64,000 nucleotides of DNA from Wenzhouxiangellaceae bacterium (lineage in GTDB: Bacteria > Pseudomonadota > Gammaproteobacteria > Xanthomonadales > Wenzhouxiangellaceae), in assembly GCA_007695005.1 (NCBI GenBank), contig REEQ01000066.1, forward strand, positions 1 through 64,000, given 5' to 3'. This document shows, one piece after another, positions 9,684-19,545 of this stretch. The position numbers and the translations under genes are program-made. The notes under the pieces were generated by a model, which was not told the origin of the DNA, ran no database searches, and was given only the letters and a program-made list of their open reading frames with translations. Each line of letters opens with the position of its first letter. Within the stretch, counting starts at the first letter, position 1.

Positions 9684-10633
9684 GCACGACGTTGCGAGTG
9701 GCTGCGGCCCAGATCGCGCCGGTCTGGCTGGATCGCAAAGCAAGTCTTGAACGGGTTGTCGAGCAGGTCGAGCAGGCGGCGGTATCCGGGGTGGAGCTGG
9801 TGGCTTTTGGCGAAACCCTGGTGCCTGGTTATCCGTTCTGGGTTGAACGCACCGATGGCGCCCGCTTCAACTCACCCCTGCAAAAGGATCTCTACGCTCA
9901 TTACGTGGACCAGGCCGTGTCGATCGAGCGCGGTGATCTTGACGTCCTCTGCGAGGCGGCTCGTCGCAACGCCATTGCTGTGGTGCTTGGCGCGCTCGAG
10001 CGCCCCGTCGAGCGCGGCGAGAGCGTCTATGCAAGCGCGATCAGCATCGGCCCGGACGGGACCATTGCCGCCTGTCAGCGCAAGCTCATGCCCACCCACG
10101 AAGAGCGCCTGGTCTGGGCCACAGGTGATGGCCATGGCCTGCGCACGCATCGCGTCGGCCCGTTCACGGTCGGCTGCCTGAACTGCTGGGAGAACTGGAT
10201 GCCGCTGGCCAGAGCCAGCCTCTATGGACAGGGAGAGAACCTCCATGTCGCGATCTGGCCGGGCAGCGATCGCCTGACCCGCGACATTACCCGCTTCATC
10301 GCCCAGGAAGGTCGCTGCTTCGTTCTGTCGGCCAGCGGTCTGATGCGGCGCGAGGATTTGCCGAACGATCTCCCGCACCGGGCGCGCCTGCAGCAGGCGG
10401 TCGATGACATGCCCTGGGCCAATGGCGGCTCCTGCCTGGCCGGCCCGGATGGCCGCTGGCTGATCGAGCCTGCCGTCAATCAGCAGGGCCTGCTGATTGC
10501 CGACATCGATCTGCGCGAGGTGCGTCGTGCCCGGCACAATTTCGACCCGGCCGGTCACTATGCCCGCCCGGATGTCCTGACCTTGACGGTCAACCGTCGT
10601 CGCCAGCAAACCACCCATCTGGAAGATCCGTAG
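9680..10633 (+). CDS. Nitrilase/carbon-nitrogen hydrolase
   Basis: Catalytic Glu-Lys-Cys context: FGETLVPGYPFW, RKLMPTHEERLVW, GCLNCWENWMPLAR. Confidence 0.88.
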   Translation: MSTTLRVAAAQIAPVWLDRKASLERVVEQVEQAAVSGVELVAFGETLVPGYPFWVERTDGARFNSPLQKDLYAHYVDQAVSIERGDLDVLCEAARRNAIAVVLGALERPVERGESVYASAISIGPDGTIAACQRKLMPTHEERLVWATGDGHGLRTHRVGPFTVGCLNCWENWMPLARASLYGQGENLHVAIWPGSDRLTRDITRFIAQEGRCFVLSASGLMRREDLPNDLPHRARLQQAVDDMPWANGGSCLAGPDGRWLIEPAVNQQGLLIADIDLREVRRARHNFDPAGHYARPDVLTLTVNRRRQQTTHLEDP

Positions 10634-10778
10634 CTCGTCGGGGCAGTGTGGCTCGGGGGACGGGCGGGAAGCTGGAAGCCGTCTTCGGGGAAGCGACGAG
10701 CGCGTGCCCCGATGCTCCATGTTCGCCCTGTCGGATGACTGGGAACGCGCGTCCAGAGTCAATCCCGGAACCGAGCCG

Positions 10779-12092
10779 CTACAGCCCGATCATGAACAGG
10801 CCCAGGCAGAGAACAAGTCCGGCCAGCGGCACGATCACGGTTAGCGCGCCCATGGGTGCGTAGGCAGCGGCATGGGTTTCCTTGCAAATGGCGCGGATGG
10901 TGGTGACCACGTAGCCATTGTGCGGCAGTGAATCGAGCGCGCCGGAAGAGATGGCGACGACACGGTGCAGCTGATCGGGGTCGACACCCTGATCCAGATA
11001 GTGCGGCCCCAGGATCGGCAGGGCAATAGCCTGTCCGCCGGAGGCGGAGCCGGTCATGGCGGCGATGGCTGATACCGCTACGGCCGCAGAAACCAGCCCC
11101 GAGCCCGGCAGTGCCGTCACCCAGACCACCGCCGCGTCGAACGCCGGCGACACCCTTGCAACCGTGCCGAAGCCAACCACCGCCGCCGTATTGCCAATGG
11201 CGATCAGCGCTCCGGTGCCGCCTTCGGTCATGGCCTCGCCCGGCTGATGCAGATGACGGATGTTGATCAGGGCGGCACCAAAGCAGCCCGCGAGCAGGGC
11301 AATGATCAGGGCCGAGGTGCCGAGCTGGTCATGGGTGGTGAAGGAGATGCCCAGCACCAGGCCAAGCGGAATCAGGGCCAGTGCCGGATGCGGCAGGTCT
11401 TCGCGCTGACCTTCGGGATCATCGGCTCGGGCGTGGAACATCTCGCCCCGGGCCACTGCCCGGCGCAGCATCCAGCGCAGCCACAGGTACCCGCTGACGG
11501 CCATGAAGATGGCCACCACCAGGCTGGCTTCCCAGGCTGCCAGCGGGCTGGTGCCCAGGTGCTCGACCGGAATCCAGTTCTGGATTTCCGGCGAGCCCGC
11601 CGAGGTCATGGTGAAGGTAACCGAGCCGAAAGCCAGCGTTGCCGGTATGAAGCGGCGCGGCAGATTGGCACCGCGAAACAGGGCCAGGGCCATGGGGTAG
11701 ACCGAAAAGGCGACCACGAACAGGCTGACGCCGCCATAGGTCAGGACGGCGCAGGCCAGAACCACGGCCAGGGCGGCGCGATCGGTGCCAAGCCGGGTGA
11801 TGATCCAGCGCGAAACGCTGTCGGCGCCGCCGGAGGACTCCATCAGCTTGCCGAACAGGGAGCCGAACAGGAAGACGAAAAACCAGGAGGCGATGAAGCC
11901 GGTAAAGCCATTCATGTACTGGGTGACGAGGTTGACTCCGTCCTCGCCGGCCAGTGGCGGCAGCAGCGGTACACCGGCGGTCAGGGCCACGATCAGCGCA
12001 CACAGCGGGGTCGCCACGAACAGGCTCATGCCGCGCATGGTCAGGTAGATAAGCAGGGCCAGGGCCCCGAGCAGGCCGAATAGGCTGAGCAT
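10779..12092 (-). CDS. GntP-family permease
   Basis: MLSLFGLLGALALLIYLTMRGMSLFVATPLCALIVAL..; long hydrophobic protein with GntP-like IASSWFF/SLFGKLMESSGGA; start chosen at MLSLFG. Confidence 0.8.
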   Translation of the reverse strand: MLSLFGLLGALALLIYLTMRGMSLFVATPLCALIVALTAGVPLLPPLAGEDGVNLVTQYMNGFTGFIASWFFVFLFGSLFGKLMESSGGADSVSRWIITRLGTDRAALAVVLACAVLTYGGVSLFVVAFSVYPMALALFRGANLPRRFIPATLAFGSVTFTMTSAGSPEIQNWIPVEHLGTSPLAAWEASLVVAIFMAVSGYLWLRWMLRRAVARGEMFHARADDPEGQREDLPHPALALIPLGLVLGISFTTHDQLGTSALIIALLAGCFGAALINIRHLHQPGEAMTEGGTGALIAIGNTAAVVGFGTVARVSPAFDAAVVWVTALPGSGLVSAAVAVSAIAAMTGSASGGQAIALPILGPHYLDQGVDPDQLHRVVAISSGALDSLPHNGYVVTTIRAICKETHAAAYAPMGALTVIVPLAGLVLCLGLFMIGL

Positions 12093-12159
12093 GATGTTGC
12101 CCGCGTGTTCCTTAAAAAACCGGGCTCCATGGTCGCCGCGCGCGACCGTGACCGGGAAC

Positions 12160-12173
12160 TGTACCAAGGTACA
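12160..12173. promoter_or_regulatory. Candidate operator dyad TGTACC-AA-GGTACA between divergent GntP permease and TonB receptor genes
   Basis: Perfect 6-bp arms around AA; extended dyad aact-gtacc aa ggtac-aagtt with one bulged base. Confidence 0.4.
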
Positions 12174-12260
12174 AGTTACAGCGCGCCGGCATTCAGTCAC
12201 TCTGGCCGTCGAGAGGGACGCCCCCGCAGCCACAACAAATATCAAGATCACGGAGCGCAT

Positions 12261-14636
12261 ATGGATACTGCACGATTTTCCGCACTGAGCCTGGCCATCG
12301 CCATGGCCTTGAGCACCGGCCTGGCTGCCCAGACCGACCGGCCCGAAGATGACCGCGACGACCGCGACCTGTCGAACGTGCCGGTCGATGTGATCCAGGT
12401 AACCGCCCGTCGGCGCGAAGAGTCGGAGCTGGATGTGCCGATTTCAATGACCGCCCTGTCCGGCCAGGACCTGGCAGACGTGGGCGCCCAGGACATTACC
12501 TTTCTCAAGCAGGTGGTGCCGAATACCACCCTGGAAGTCTCGCGCGGTACCAGTAACACCTTGACCGCATTCATCCGCGGCGTCGGTCAGCAGGATCCGG
12601 TGGCCGGCTTTGAGGCTGGTGTCGGCATTTACATCGATGATGTCTTTCTCAACCGTCCCCAGGGTGCCGTGCTCGATATCTTCGATGTCGAGCGGATCGA
12701 GGTGCTGCGTGGCCCGCAGGGCACCCTGTATGGACGAAACACCATTGGCGGGGCGGTCAAGTTCGTTACCCGACGGCTGGGGCGCGAGCCGGCCGCCCGC
12801 ATCCGCGGCAACCTTGGCAGCTATTCGCAGCGCGACCTGATTGTCTCCGGCGAACTGCCGATGGGTGAAACCGCTGCCGTCGGCGCGGCCATTGCCAGCT
12901 TCAATCGGGATGGTTTCGGCAGTAACCTGACCACCGGCAAGGACAATTACGACAAGGACGTGCTGGCCGCCCGCGCCAGTGTCGAGTGGACGCCCACGGA
13001 CAACAGCTTTATTCGTCTCGGCGGCGACTACTTCAAGGATGACTCCAACCCGATTGGTGGCCATCGCCTGATCCCGGGGCTCTTCTCCGGCGCGCCGGTG
13101 CTGGACAATGTCTATGACTCGCGCGGCGGACAGACCGGCAAGAATTTCACCGAAGCCTGGGGGGTAAGCCTGCTGGCCGAGGTCGATTTCGCCCCCGGCT
13201 GGCAGTTCAAGAGCATCACGGCCTACCGGGAAAACGAGAACATCCAGCAGATTGATTTCGATGCGCTGCCGGCGGTGGATCTCGACGTCGCCACGATTTA
13301 CGACAGCGATCAGTTCAGCCAGGAATTCCAGGTCAACTTCACCACCGACCGGGCCGCCGGTGTCGCCGGCTTCTACTACCTGAACGCCAACGCTTTCGGA
13401 CCCTTCGACGTGCGCCTGTTCGAAACCGGCAACCTGATCGGGGCGCCCGGGCTCAACGCCTTCACCAAGGGGGATGTGGACACCAATACCTGGTCGCTGT
13501 TTGCCGATGTCAGCTTTGACCTGGCGGCCTGGTTCGATCTGAATACCGGCCTGGAACTGTCGGTCGGCGGCCGCTACACCAGCGACAAGCGATCTTCCCG
13601 CGTGCTCCGGCAGAACCTGCTTGGCGCTTCGGAGTTTTTTGGCGGTGACCCGATTGTCCTGGCCACGACGTCGGACTTTGACGGTTCGGACACCTTCACC
13701 CAGTTCACCCCGCGGGTCAGCCTGGCCTGGAAGCCCACGCCGGACCAGAACCTCTATGTTTCCTACTCCCAGGGCTTCAAGGGCGGCGGTTTCGATCCGC
13801 GTGGTCTGACTACCCTGGCACCGGGTCGCGACGGCAACCCGCCGACCGAGGAAGACATCTTCGAGTTCATGCGCTTCGGACCGGAAACCGTGGACTCCTA
13901 CGAAATCGGCCTCAAGTCGCGTTGGCTCAACGGCAGGATCAATACCAGCCTGGCCTTCTTCTACAGCGACTACACCGATATCCAGGTGCCGGGATCGATC
14001 GGCGCCGACACGACCGGCGACGGCATTGCCGATACCTTTGCGGGTGTGACAACCAATGCCGGGGCCGCCACGGTCAAGGGCTTCGAGTTCGAAATGAGCG
14101 CGATTCTGGCCCAAAGCATGCTCGCTTCCGGCGATGCGCTGACCCTGGCCACCGCCATTGGTTATGTCGATGCCGGCTACGATGAATTCATTACTGCCGT
14201 TGCCAACCCGGCCACGGGCGAAACCGCGCTGGAGGATGTGTCGGATCAGCGTGTCATCCAGAACACGCCGAAGTGGACGGCTCATGCCAACCTGCGCTAT
14301 GACTGGCCGGTGGAATGGTTCGGTCAGGATGGCAATGTCTCGATCATCGGTGCCTGGTCGTATCGATCCAAGACCAACCAGTTTGAAATCCCATCGGCCT
14401 TTCTCGACCAGCCCTCCTACTCACTGTATGACCTGAGCCTGGTCTGGCGGCGTGCCGACAACCGCTACGAGATCGGTCTGCATGGTCGCAATCTCAGCGA
14501 TCGGCAATACAAGGTCTCCGGCTACGTGTTCGCCACCCCGGACGGCTCAGCTTCGACCCTGGGTCTGGAGGGTGTGATGAATGCTTTCTACGGTCCGCCG
14601 CGGACAATCACCCTGACCGGCCAGATCAACTTCTGA
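12261..14636 (+). CDS. TonB-dependent outer membrane receptor
   Basis: Signal peptide; VDVIQVTARRREESELDVPISMTALSGQDL plug; VERIEVLRGPQGTLYGRNTIGGAVKFVTRRLG; beta-barrel C-terminus GPPRTITLTGQINF. Confidence 0.93.
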   Translation: MDTARFSALSLAIAMALSTGLAAQTDRPEDDRDDRDLSNVPVDVIQVTARRREESELDVPISMTALSGQDLADVGAQDITFLKQVVPNTTLEVSRGTSNTLTAFIRGVGQQDPVAGFEAGVGIYIDDVFLNRPQGAVLDIFDVERIEVLRGPQGTLYGRNTIGGAVKFVTRRLGREPAARIRGNLGSYSQRDLIVSGELPMGETAAVGAAIASFNRDGFGSNLTTGKDNYDKDVLAARASVEWTPTDNSFIRLGGDYFKDDSNPIGGHRLIPGLFSGAPVLDNVYDSRGGQTGKNFTEAWGVSLLAEVDFAPGWQFKSITAYRENENIQQIDFDALPAVDLDVATIYDSDQFSQEFQVNFTTDRAAGVAGFYYLNANAFGPFDVRLFETGNLIGAPGLNAFTKGDVDTNTWSLFADVSFDLAAWFDLNTGLELSVGGRYTSDKRSSRVLRQNLLGASEFFGGDPIVLATTSDFDGSDTFTQFTPRVSLAWKPTPDQNLYVSYSQGFKGGGFDPRGLTTLAPGRDGNPPTEEDIFEFMRFGPETVDSYEIGLKSRWLNGRINTSLAFFYSDYTDIQVPGSIGADTTGDGIADTFAGVTTNAGAATVKGFEFEMSAILAQSMLASGDALTLATAIGYVDAGYDEFITAVANPATGETALEDVSDQRVIQNTPKWTAHANLRYDWPVEWFGQDGNVSIIGAWSYRSKTNQFEIPSAFLDQPSYSLYDLSLVWRRADNRYEIGLHGRNLSDRQYKVSGYVFATPDGSASTLGLEGVMNAFYGPPRTITLTGQINF

Positions 14637-14665
14637 TTCCTTGCCGTTCGTTCGGCTCTCCATCG

Positions 14666-14703
14666 CCGGGCTCGAGTCCAGTACTCAAGCCCGGTTTTCT
14701 TTG
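14666..14703 (+). terminator. Rho-independent terminator downstream of TonB receptor
   Basis: CCGGGCTCGAG-tccagta-CTCAAGCCCGG (10/11 paired) followed by TTTTCTTT. Confidence 0.85.
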
Positions 14704-14721
14704 GCGTAGTACCATGCGCCG

Positions 14722-17700
14722 GTGCTGAGCTTGTCTACTGCAACCATCCTCCTGGCCGGGCTGGCGTGGCTGGGCCTGCTGTTTGCAGTGGCAGTCTATG
14801 GCGAGCGTGGCCGGACGCTGACTGGCCGTCTCTGGCCGCTGATTTATTCGCTGTCCCTGGCGGTCTATTGCACGGCCTGGACCTTCTACGGAACGACCAC
14901 CCAGGCGGCCCGCTTCGGCTGGCCGATACCGCCCACTTTCATCGGCACCATCGCCTTGTTTCTGCTCGGCTTTCCGTTTCTGCTCAGGCTGGTTCGCCTG
15001 AGCAAGGCCGAGAATTCGACCAGCATCGCCGACTTCATTGCCACCCGCTTCGGCAAATCGTCCGTTCTGGCCGCCACGGTTACGGCTGTGGCGATGCTGG
15101 GCATTGTTCCCTACATCGCCCTGCAGCTGAAGGCTGTGGCGATGAGCTTCAGCGCGCTGACTGCAGTTGATGCTGCCCAGGCGGAGCTGACCACCTGGCT
15201 GGACCTGGCCTTTTACGTGGCCCTGTTCATGGCCGTGTTCGCGATGCTGTTCGGGACCCGGCGTGCATCGGCCCGGGAGCATAATCGTGGCCTGGTGCTG
15301 GCCATGGCCTTCGAGTCCCTGCTCAAATTGACCGCGATGCTCGCCCTCGGCGCCTTTGTCCTGTTCGGCCTGTTCGGCGGGCCGATGGAATTGGTCGCGG
15401 CTACCGAGCGACCGGCTTTTGGCAATGTCGACAGTTTCATAACCCTGGCGCTGCTCGGTGCGTTGGCCATGTTCACCCTGCCGCACCAGTTTCATATCGG
15501 CGTGGTCGAGTGCCGGGCCGAGGCGCATTTGCGTGCCGCGCGCTGGCTGTTCCCCCTGTTTCTGGTGCTGATCAGCCTGCCGATCGTGCCCCTGGCCCTG
15601 GCCGGCAATGCCCTGCTCGCCGATCAGGGGACAGCGCCCGATCTCTACGTGCTGATGCTGCCGCTGGCCGAAGGGCGCGATTCCCTGGCCTTGTTCGCCT
15701 TTCTTGGCGGCCTGAGCGCGGCCACGGGCATGGTCATCCTGGCCTCGCTGACCCTGTCGATCATGATTGGCAATCACTGGCTGACGCCGGCCCTGGTCAA
15801 TCAGGGCTGGTCACGGGTCAGTCAGCGCGGCATTCCCGTTCGCCTGCAGCGCCGGATCGGCATCGGCGTGGTCATGCTGCTGGCCTACATCTACGGCCGA
15901 CTGGTCGGTACCGCCGAAGCTCTTGCCGATATCGGTGCGCTGAGCTTCTCCGGCCTGGCTCAGCTTGGCCCGGCGGTGGTGTTGGCAGTTTATCGTCCCG
16001 GGCTGCCTGCCCGGGCCGTGCTTGCCGGCTTGCTTGCCGGCGTCGGGGTCTGGGGCTATGTGCTGTTCTTGCCCTTGTTGACGGGTGCAGGCTGGGTCAG
16101 CGAAGGGCCGTTTGGCTGGTCCATGTTGGCACCCGCGCAGTTGTTCGGTCTTGGCGGTCTGGATCAGCTCAGTCGCGCCGTGCTGGTCAGCCTGCTGGTC
16201 AATGTCATGGTTACCCTGCTGCTGGCCCGCTATCTGCCGCGGGTGCGGCCAGCCGGCCCGGCAACGCGCATCGATCCGGCTATCCTGAGCCAGCTTGCCG
16301 CCCGCTTTCTGCCGGAGCAGCGGGTTGGCATGCTGTTCGACGGCGCGGCTGATTCGCAGAGCCTGGAGTCGCGCCTGGAACTGGAGCTGGCCGCGGTGGT
16401 GGGGTCGGCCTCTGCACGCCTGCTGCTGGATGCGGCGCGCGCCCGCACGCCGGCACCGCTGGAGACCGTGGCCGACCTGGTGGGCGAAGCGGCAGCGCGG
16501 GCCAGGTTTTCGCAGGAGGTGTTGTCGGGGGCACTGGAGAACATGAGCCAGGGCGTTTGCGTGGTCGATCGCGACATGCGCCTGGTGGCGTGGAACAGCG
16601 CCTATCTGGCCCTGTTCGACTATCCCGACGAGTTGATCCGGGTCGGCCGGCCAGTGGCTGATCTGTTGCGTCACAACGCCCTGCGCGGGCTGATGGGTAA
16701 GGGCGATATCGAGTCGAAGATCCGGCGACGCCTGGACCACAAGAAGGCCGGCTCGCGGCACCGGGTGGAACGACGCTGGTTCGACGGGCGGATCATTGAG
16801 ATCCGCGGCAACCCGATGCCGGGCGGCGGATTCGTTGCCACCTTTACCGATGTCACGGCCTTTCGGCAAACGGCCGAGGAGCTGCGCCAGATCAACGAGA
16901 CCCTGGAGCAGCGGGTGGCGCTGCGGACCGGGGAGTTGGAGCAGGCGAAGCTGCATGCCGAGCGGGCGTCTGAGGCCAAGACCCGGTTCCTGGCCGCGGT
17001 CAGCCACGATCTGGTACAGCCGCTGAACGCCGCGCAACTGCTCACCCACTCGCTGTCCGGCCGGGTGGCGGAGAGACCAGAGGCCGAAGCGCTGCGTCAG
17101 ATCTCGGGAGCACTGTCAGCAACCGAGAACCTGCTCGAGGGCTTGCTGGATATTTCGCGCCTGGATGCCGGCGGGCTGGAGCCGCGGATCAGTCGCTTCC
17201 CGCTCGGTGAGCTGTTCGACCAGCTGCATGGCGAGTTTCGCCTGATGGCCGAAGAGCGCGGATTGAGCCTGCGCCGGGTTGGCACCTCGGTTTGGGTGCA
17301 GACGGACCCGCAGCTGCTGCGCCGGATCCTGCAGAACTTCTTGTCCAACGCCGTGCGCTATACCGACAGTGGTCGCATTCTGATCGGCTGCCGGCGACGA
17401 GGCAGCGATGTCCTGGTCGGTGTCTGGGACACCGGGCCGGGCATCGCGACTGCCGACCAGGCCAGCATCTTCGAAGAGTTCCGCCGCCTCGACAAGAACC
17501 GGCACGCGCCGGGCCTGGGTCTGGGCCTGGCCATCGCCGACCGCATGGCCAGTCTGCTGGATCACCCGCTCAGCCTGGTCAGCCGTCCCGGTCACGGGAC
17601 CTTTTTTGGCGTCACCGTGCCGGCCAGCGCGGCCGGTCGAGTTCGCAGCGCGCCTGATCAGTCGGACGCCGCCAGCCCGGCCGGGCGCGCACTGGTGGTG

Positions 17701-18039
17701 GACAATGACCCCTCGATGCTGACCTCGCTGGTCTCCCTGCTTGGCGGCTGGGGCTACACGGTCAGTGCTGCAGCCAGTGCTGACGAGGCGCGCCGGCATT
17801 GGCAGCGAACCGGCGCTGACCTGTTGCTGGTCGACTACCACCTCGATCATGATCAGACCGGTCTTGATGTGGTTGAGCTGCTGCGCAGCGCAGGCTGTCG
17901 CGCGCCGACCATCATGATCAGCGCTGACCATGCGGCAGAGGTTCGGCAGGCGGCACGAGCGGCCGGCTGCGAATTCCTCCACAAGCCGTTGCGGCCGCTG
18001 GCCTTGAAGTCTCTGCTGCGACGGCTGGTTCGACCTTAG
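14722..18039 (+). CDS. Hybrid sensor histidine kinase with N-terminal sodium:solute symporter-like module (CbrA-type), PAS, HisKA, HATPase, receiver
   Basis: About 13 TM symporter-like N-term; FLAAVSHDLVQPLNAAQLL H-box; LQNFLSNAVRYTDSGRILIG; APGLGLGLAIADRMA; C-term receiver ALVVDNDPSMLTSL..LLLVDYHLD. Confidence 0.9.
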   Translation: MLSLSTATILLAGLAWLGLLFAVAVYGERGRTLTGRLWPLIYSLSLAVYCTAWTFYGTTTQAARFGWPIPPTFIGTIALFLLGFPFLLRLVRLSKAENSTSIADFIATRFGKSSVLAATVTAVAMLGIVPYIALQLKAVAMSFSALTAVDAAQAELTTWLDLAFYVALFMAVFAMLFGTRRASAREHNRGLVLAMAFESLLKLTAMLALGAFVLFGLFGGPMELVAATERPAFGNVDSFITLALLGALAMFTLPHQFHIGVVECRAEAHLRAARWLFPLFLVLISLPIVPLALAGNALLADQGTAPDLYVLMLPLAEGRDSLALFAFLGGLSAATGMVILASLTLSIMIGNHWLTPALVNQGWSRVSQRGIPVRLQRRIGIGVVMLLAYIYGRLVGTAEALADIGALSFSGLAQLGPAVVLAVYRPGLPARAVLAGLLAGVGVWGYVLFLPLLTGAGWVSEGPFGWSMLAPAQLFGLGGLDQLSRAVLVSLLVNVMVTLLLARYLPRVRPAGPATRIDPAILSQLAARFLPEQRVGMLFDGAADSQSLESRLELELAAVVGSASARLLLDAARARTPAPLETVADLVGEAAARARFSQEVLSGALENMSQGVCVVDRDMRLVAWNSAYLALFDYPDELIRVGRPVADLLRHNALRGLMGKGDIESKIRRRLDHKKAGSRHRVERRWFDGRIIEIRGNPMPGGGFVATFTDVTAFRQTAEELRQINETLEQRVALRTGELEQAKLHAERASEAKTRFLAAVSHDLVQPLNAAQLLTHSLSGRVAERPEAEALRQISGALSATENLLEGLLDISRLDAGGLEPRISRFPLGELFDQLHGEFRLMAEERGLSLRRVGTSVWVQTDPQLLRRILQNFLSNAVRYTDSGRILIGCRRRGSDVLVGVWDTGPGIATADQASIFEEFRRLDKNRHAPGLGLGLAIADRMASLLDHPLSLVSRPGHGTFFGVTVPASAAGRVRSAPDQSDAASPAGRALVVDNDPSMLTSLVSLLGGWGYTVSAAASADEARRHWQRTGADLLLVDYHLDHDQTGLDVVELLRSAGCRAPTIMISADHAAEVRQAARAAGCEFLHKPLRPLALKSLLRRLVRP

Positions 18040-18057
18040 CCCCAGCCCGAGCGGCCG

Positions 18058-19395
18058 TCACTGAGCCGACGGTTCGACCTGCGGCCCGGTCTGAAAACGC
18101 AGCGTTGGCACGTGACGCAGGACCTCGTCGTAGTGCGCTTCGACCTTTGCCATCCGTACCCTTCCGAGAAACCCGGAGTAGGCCAGGTAGCTGACCAGAA
18201 AGCGGCGATCGGACGCCCAGCCGGGAAGAAAGCGCGGTGCATCCAGCAACCCCATGTCGGCCAGTTCGGCCAGTACCGGCACATCCTCAAGATCCAGCTT
18301 GCCGCAGAACAACAGCATCAGGATATCGGCCCGCCCGGCGGCGACGACCGAACGCAGGAAGTCATGCACCCGCAGCAGGCCGTCGAGATAGACCAGGTCC
18401 TTGGTGAAGGGCGCTCCGCCCTTAATGGGGCCGCCGCGAAACACGCGCCGGGTCTGCTCGAATGCCGCCTTGCGCTGGACCAGTGCGGTTTCCTTGTCGG
18501 CATCGCCATCGCGCTCGCGGATGCGGTCGAGGAAGTGATGGTAGACCTGAAGAAAGTCGGCGCCATCGCTGGCCATCTGGATACCCAGTACGCGGTCGGC
18601 CAGGCGGCTGAGCCGGTCCAGGTCCATGCAGCCGGTAATGAACTCGGCAAACACCGCCAGCCCTTCCTGGGTGCGGGTGGTCCCGGGATGGCTGGCGGCC
18701 AGGATGGGCAAAGCCTGCTGGGCGCGTCCGTTCAGGCTGGTGGTGACATGAATGCCGGCTTCGTGATGAACCAGCTGTTCGATGTCCCGATCAGTGAAGC
18801 GGGCGGTTGAGCGAATCCGGATGCGCTCTGGCCCGGCCGTAGCGTTGGCCGACAGGTTGTCGACCAGCTCCACCGATGGAGCCTGGTCGCCGAAAAAGCG
18901 CGCCGCCGCCTGGCGCATGCGCGCAGCCACCTCCTCGGCGCCAACCTGCGGCAGATCCGGCGCACCCAGGTCGACATGGCTAAGCTGGTCGATGATCCGT
19001 CGCAGTCGCCGGGCCAGCTCCAGCGGCGTGCGGTCGGAGTCGGCCAGTCTTTCCGACGGTGCGCCGTAGAGCTGGCGCGAGCAGTGATGAAATCCAGGCT
19101 CCCCGATCTGGCGAACCATGCGGCTGGCCAGGTCGATGCGCTCGGCGATTCGTTCGAACCAGGGCTGCGCGGGACCGGCCCGGGCAATCAGCGGTCGCGC
19201 CTGGGCCAGGGCCAGGTCAACTCCGCTGGTATCGGCACTCGGATAGCTGACCTGGGGCAGCTCACGGTCGCCCTGGGCCAGGAAGCGATCACGCACCGAC
19301 AAGGGCCAGGCCAGCAGGCCGAGGATGCGCAGCGGCTGTTCGGCTGCGCGCAGCGCTCTTGCTGCAGCTGTAATTGAGGCATGGCTATCGGTCAC
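18058..19395 (-). CDS. QEGLA-motif (flavohemoglobin expression-modulating / MATCAP-like) putative metallo-carboxypeptidase
   Basis: HHEAGIHVTTSLNGRAQ and TRTQEGLAVFAEFITG hallmark motifs. Confidence 0.85.
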   Translation of the reverse strand: MTDSHASITAAARALRAAEQPLRILGLLAWPLSVRDRFLAQGDRELPQVSYPSADTSGVDLALAQARPLIARAGPAQPWFERIAERIDLASRMVRQIGEPGFHHCSRQLYGAPSERLADSDRTPLELARRLRRIIDQLSHVDLGAPDLPQVGAEEVAARMRQAAARFFGDQAPSVELVDNLSANATAGPERIRIRSTARFTDRDIEQLVHHEAGIHVTTSLNGRAQQALPILAASHPGTTRTQEGLAVFAEFITGCMDLDRLSRLADRVLGIQMASDGADFLQVYHHFLDRIRERDGDADKETALVQRKAAFEQTRRVFRGGPIKGGAPFTKDLVYLDGLLRVHDFLRSVVAAGRADILMLLFCGKLDLEDVPVLAELADMGLLDAPRFLPGWASDRRFLVSYLAYSGFLGRVRMAKVEAHYDEVLRHVPTLRFQTGPQVEPSAQ

Positions 19396-19494
19396 GGCTG
19401 GTTTTCTCCTCGCGCGGCGGCTGGTAGCAGAGCGCCGACCGAGCCCGGCAGCAAGGGCCGGCCGCCTGCCAAAACAGCATGGGTTCCAAAAGCG

Positions 19495-19500
19495 TATAAT
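19495..19500 (+). promoter_or_regulatory. Possible sigma70 -10 box (TATAAT) upstream of oleA
   Basis: Exact TATAAT 46 bp upstream of the ATG; no convincing -35. Confidence 0.4.
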
Positions 19501-19545
19501 AGAGCGTTATTTTTGCCGAATACTTAACGCGAGCTTCAACGCCCT

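Noticed and set aside
10633-10778. Short inverted GCTCGTCG...CGACGAGC and G-runs between nitrilase and GntP genes
   Set aside because: Arms short and loop long; no four-run G4 with allowed loops and no terminator tail; not distinguishable from chance in GC-rich DNA.
12444-14285. 613-aa minus-strand ORF antisense to TonB receptor
   Set aside because: Low-complexity translation with no family resemblance; third-position GC artefact of a strongly coding + strand TonB receptor.
14626-17049. Long minus-strand ORFs (14626-15777, 15811-17049) opposite the hybrid kinase
   Set aside because: Gln/Gly-rich antisense artefacts; the + strand product has coherent domains.
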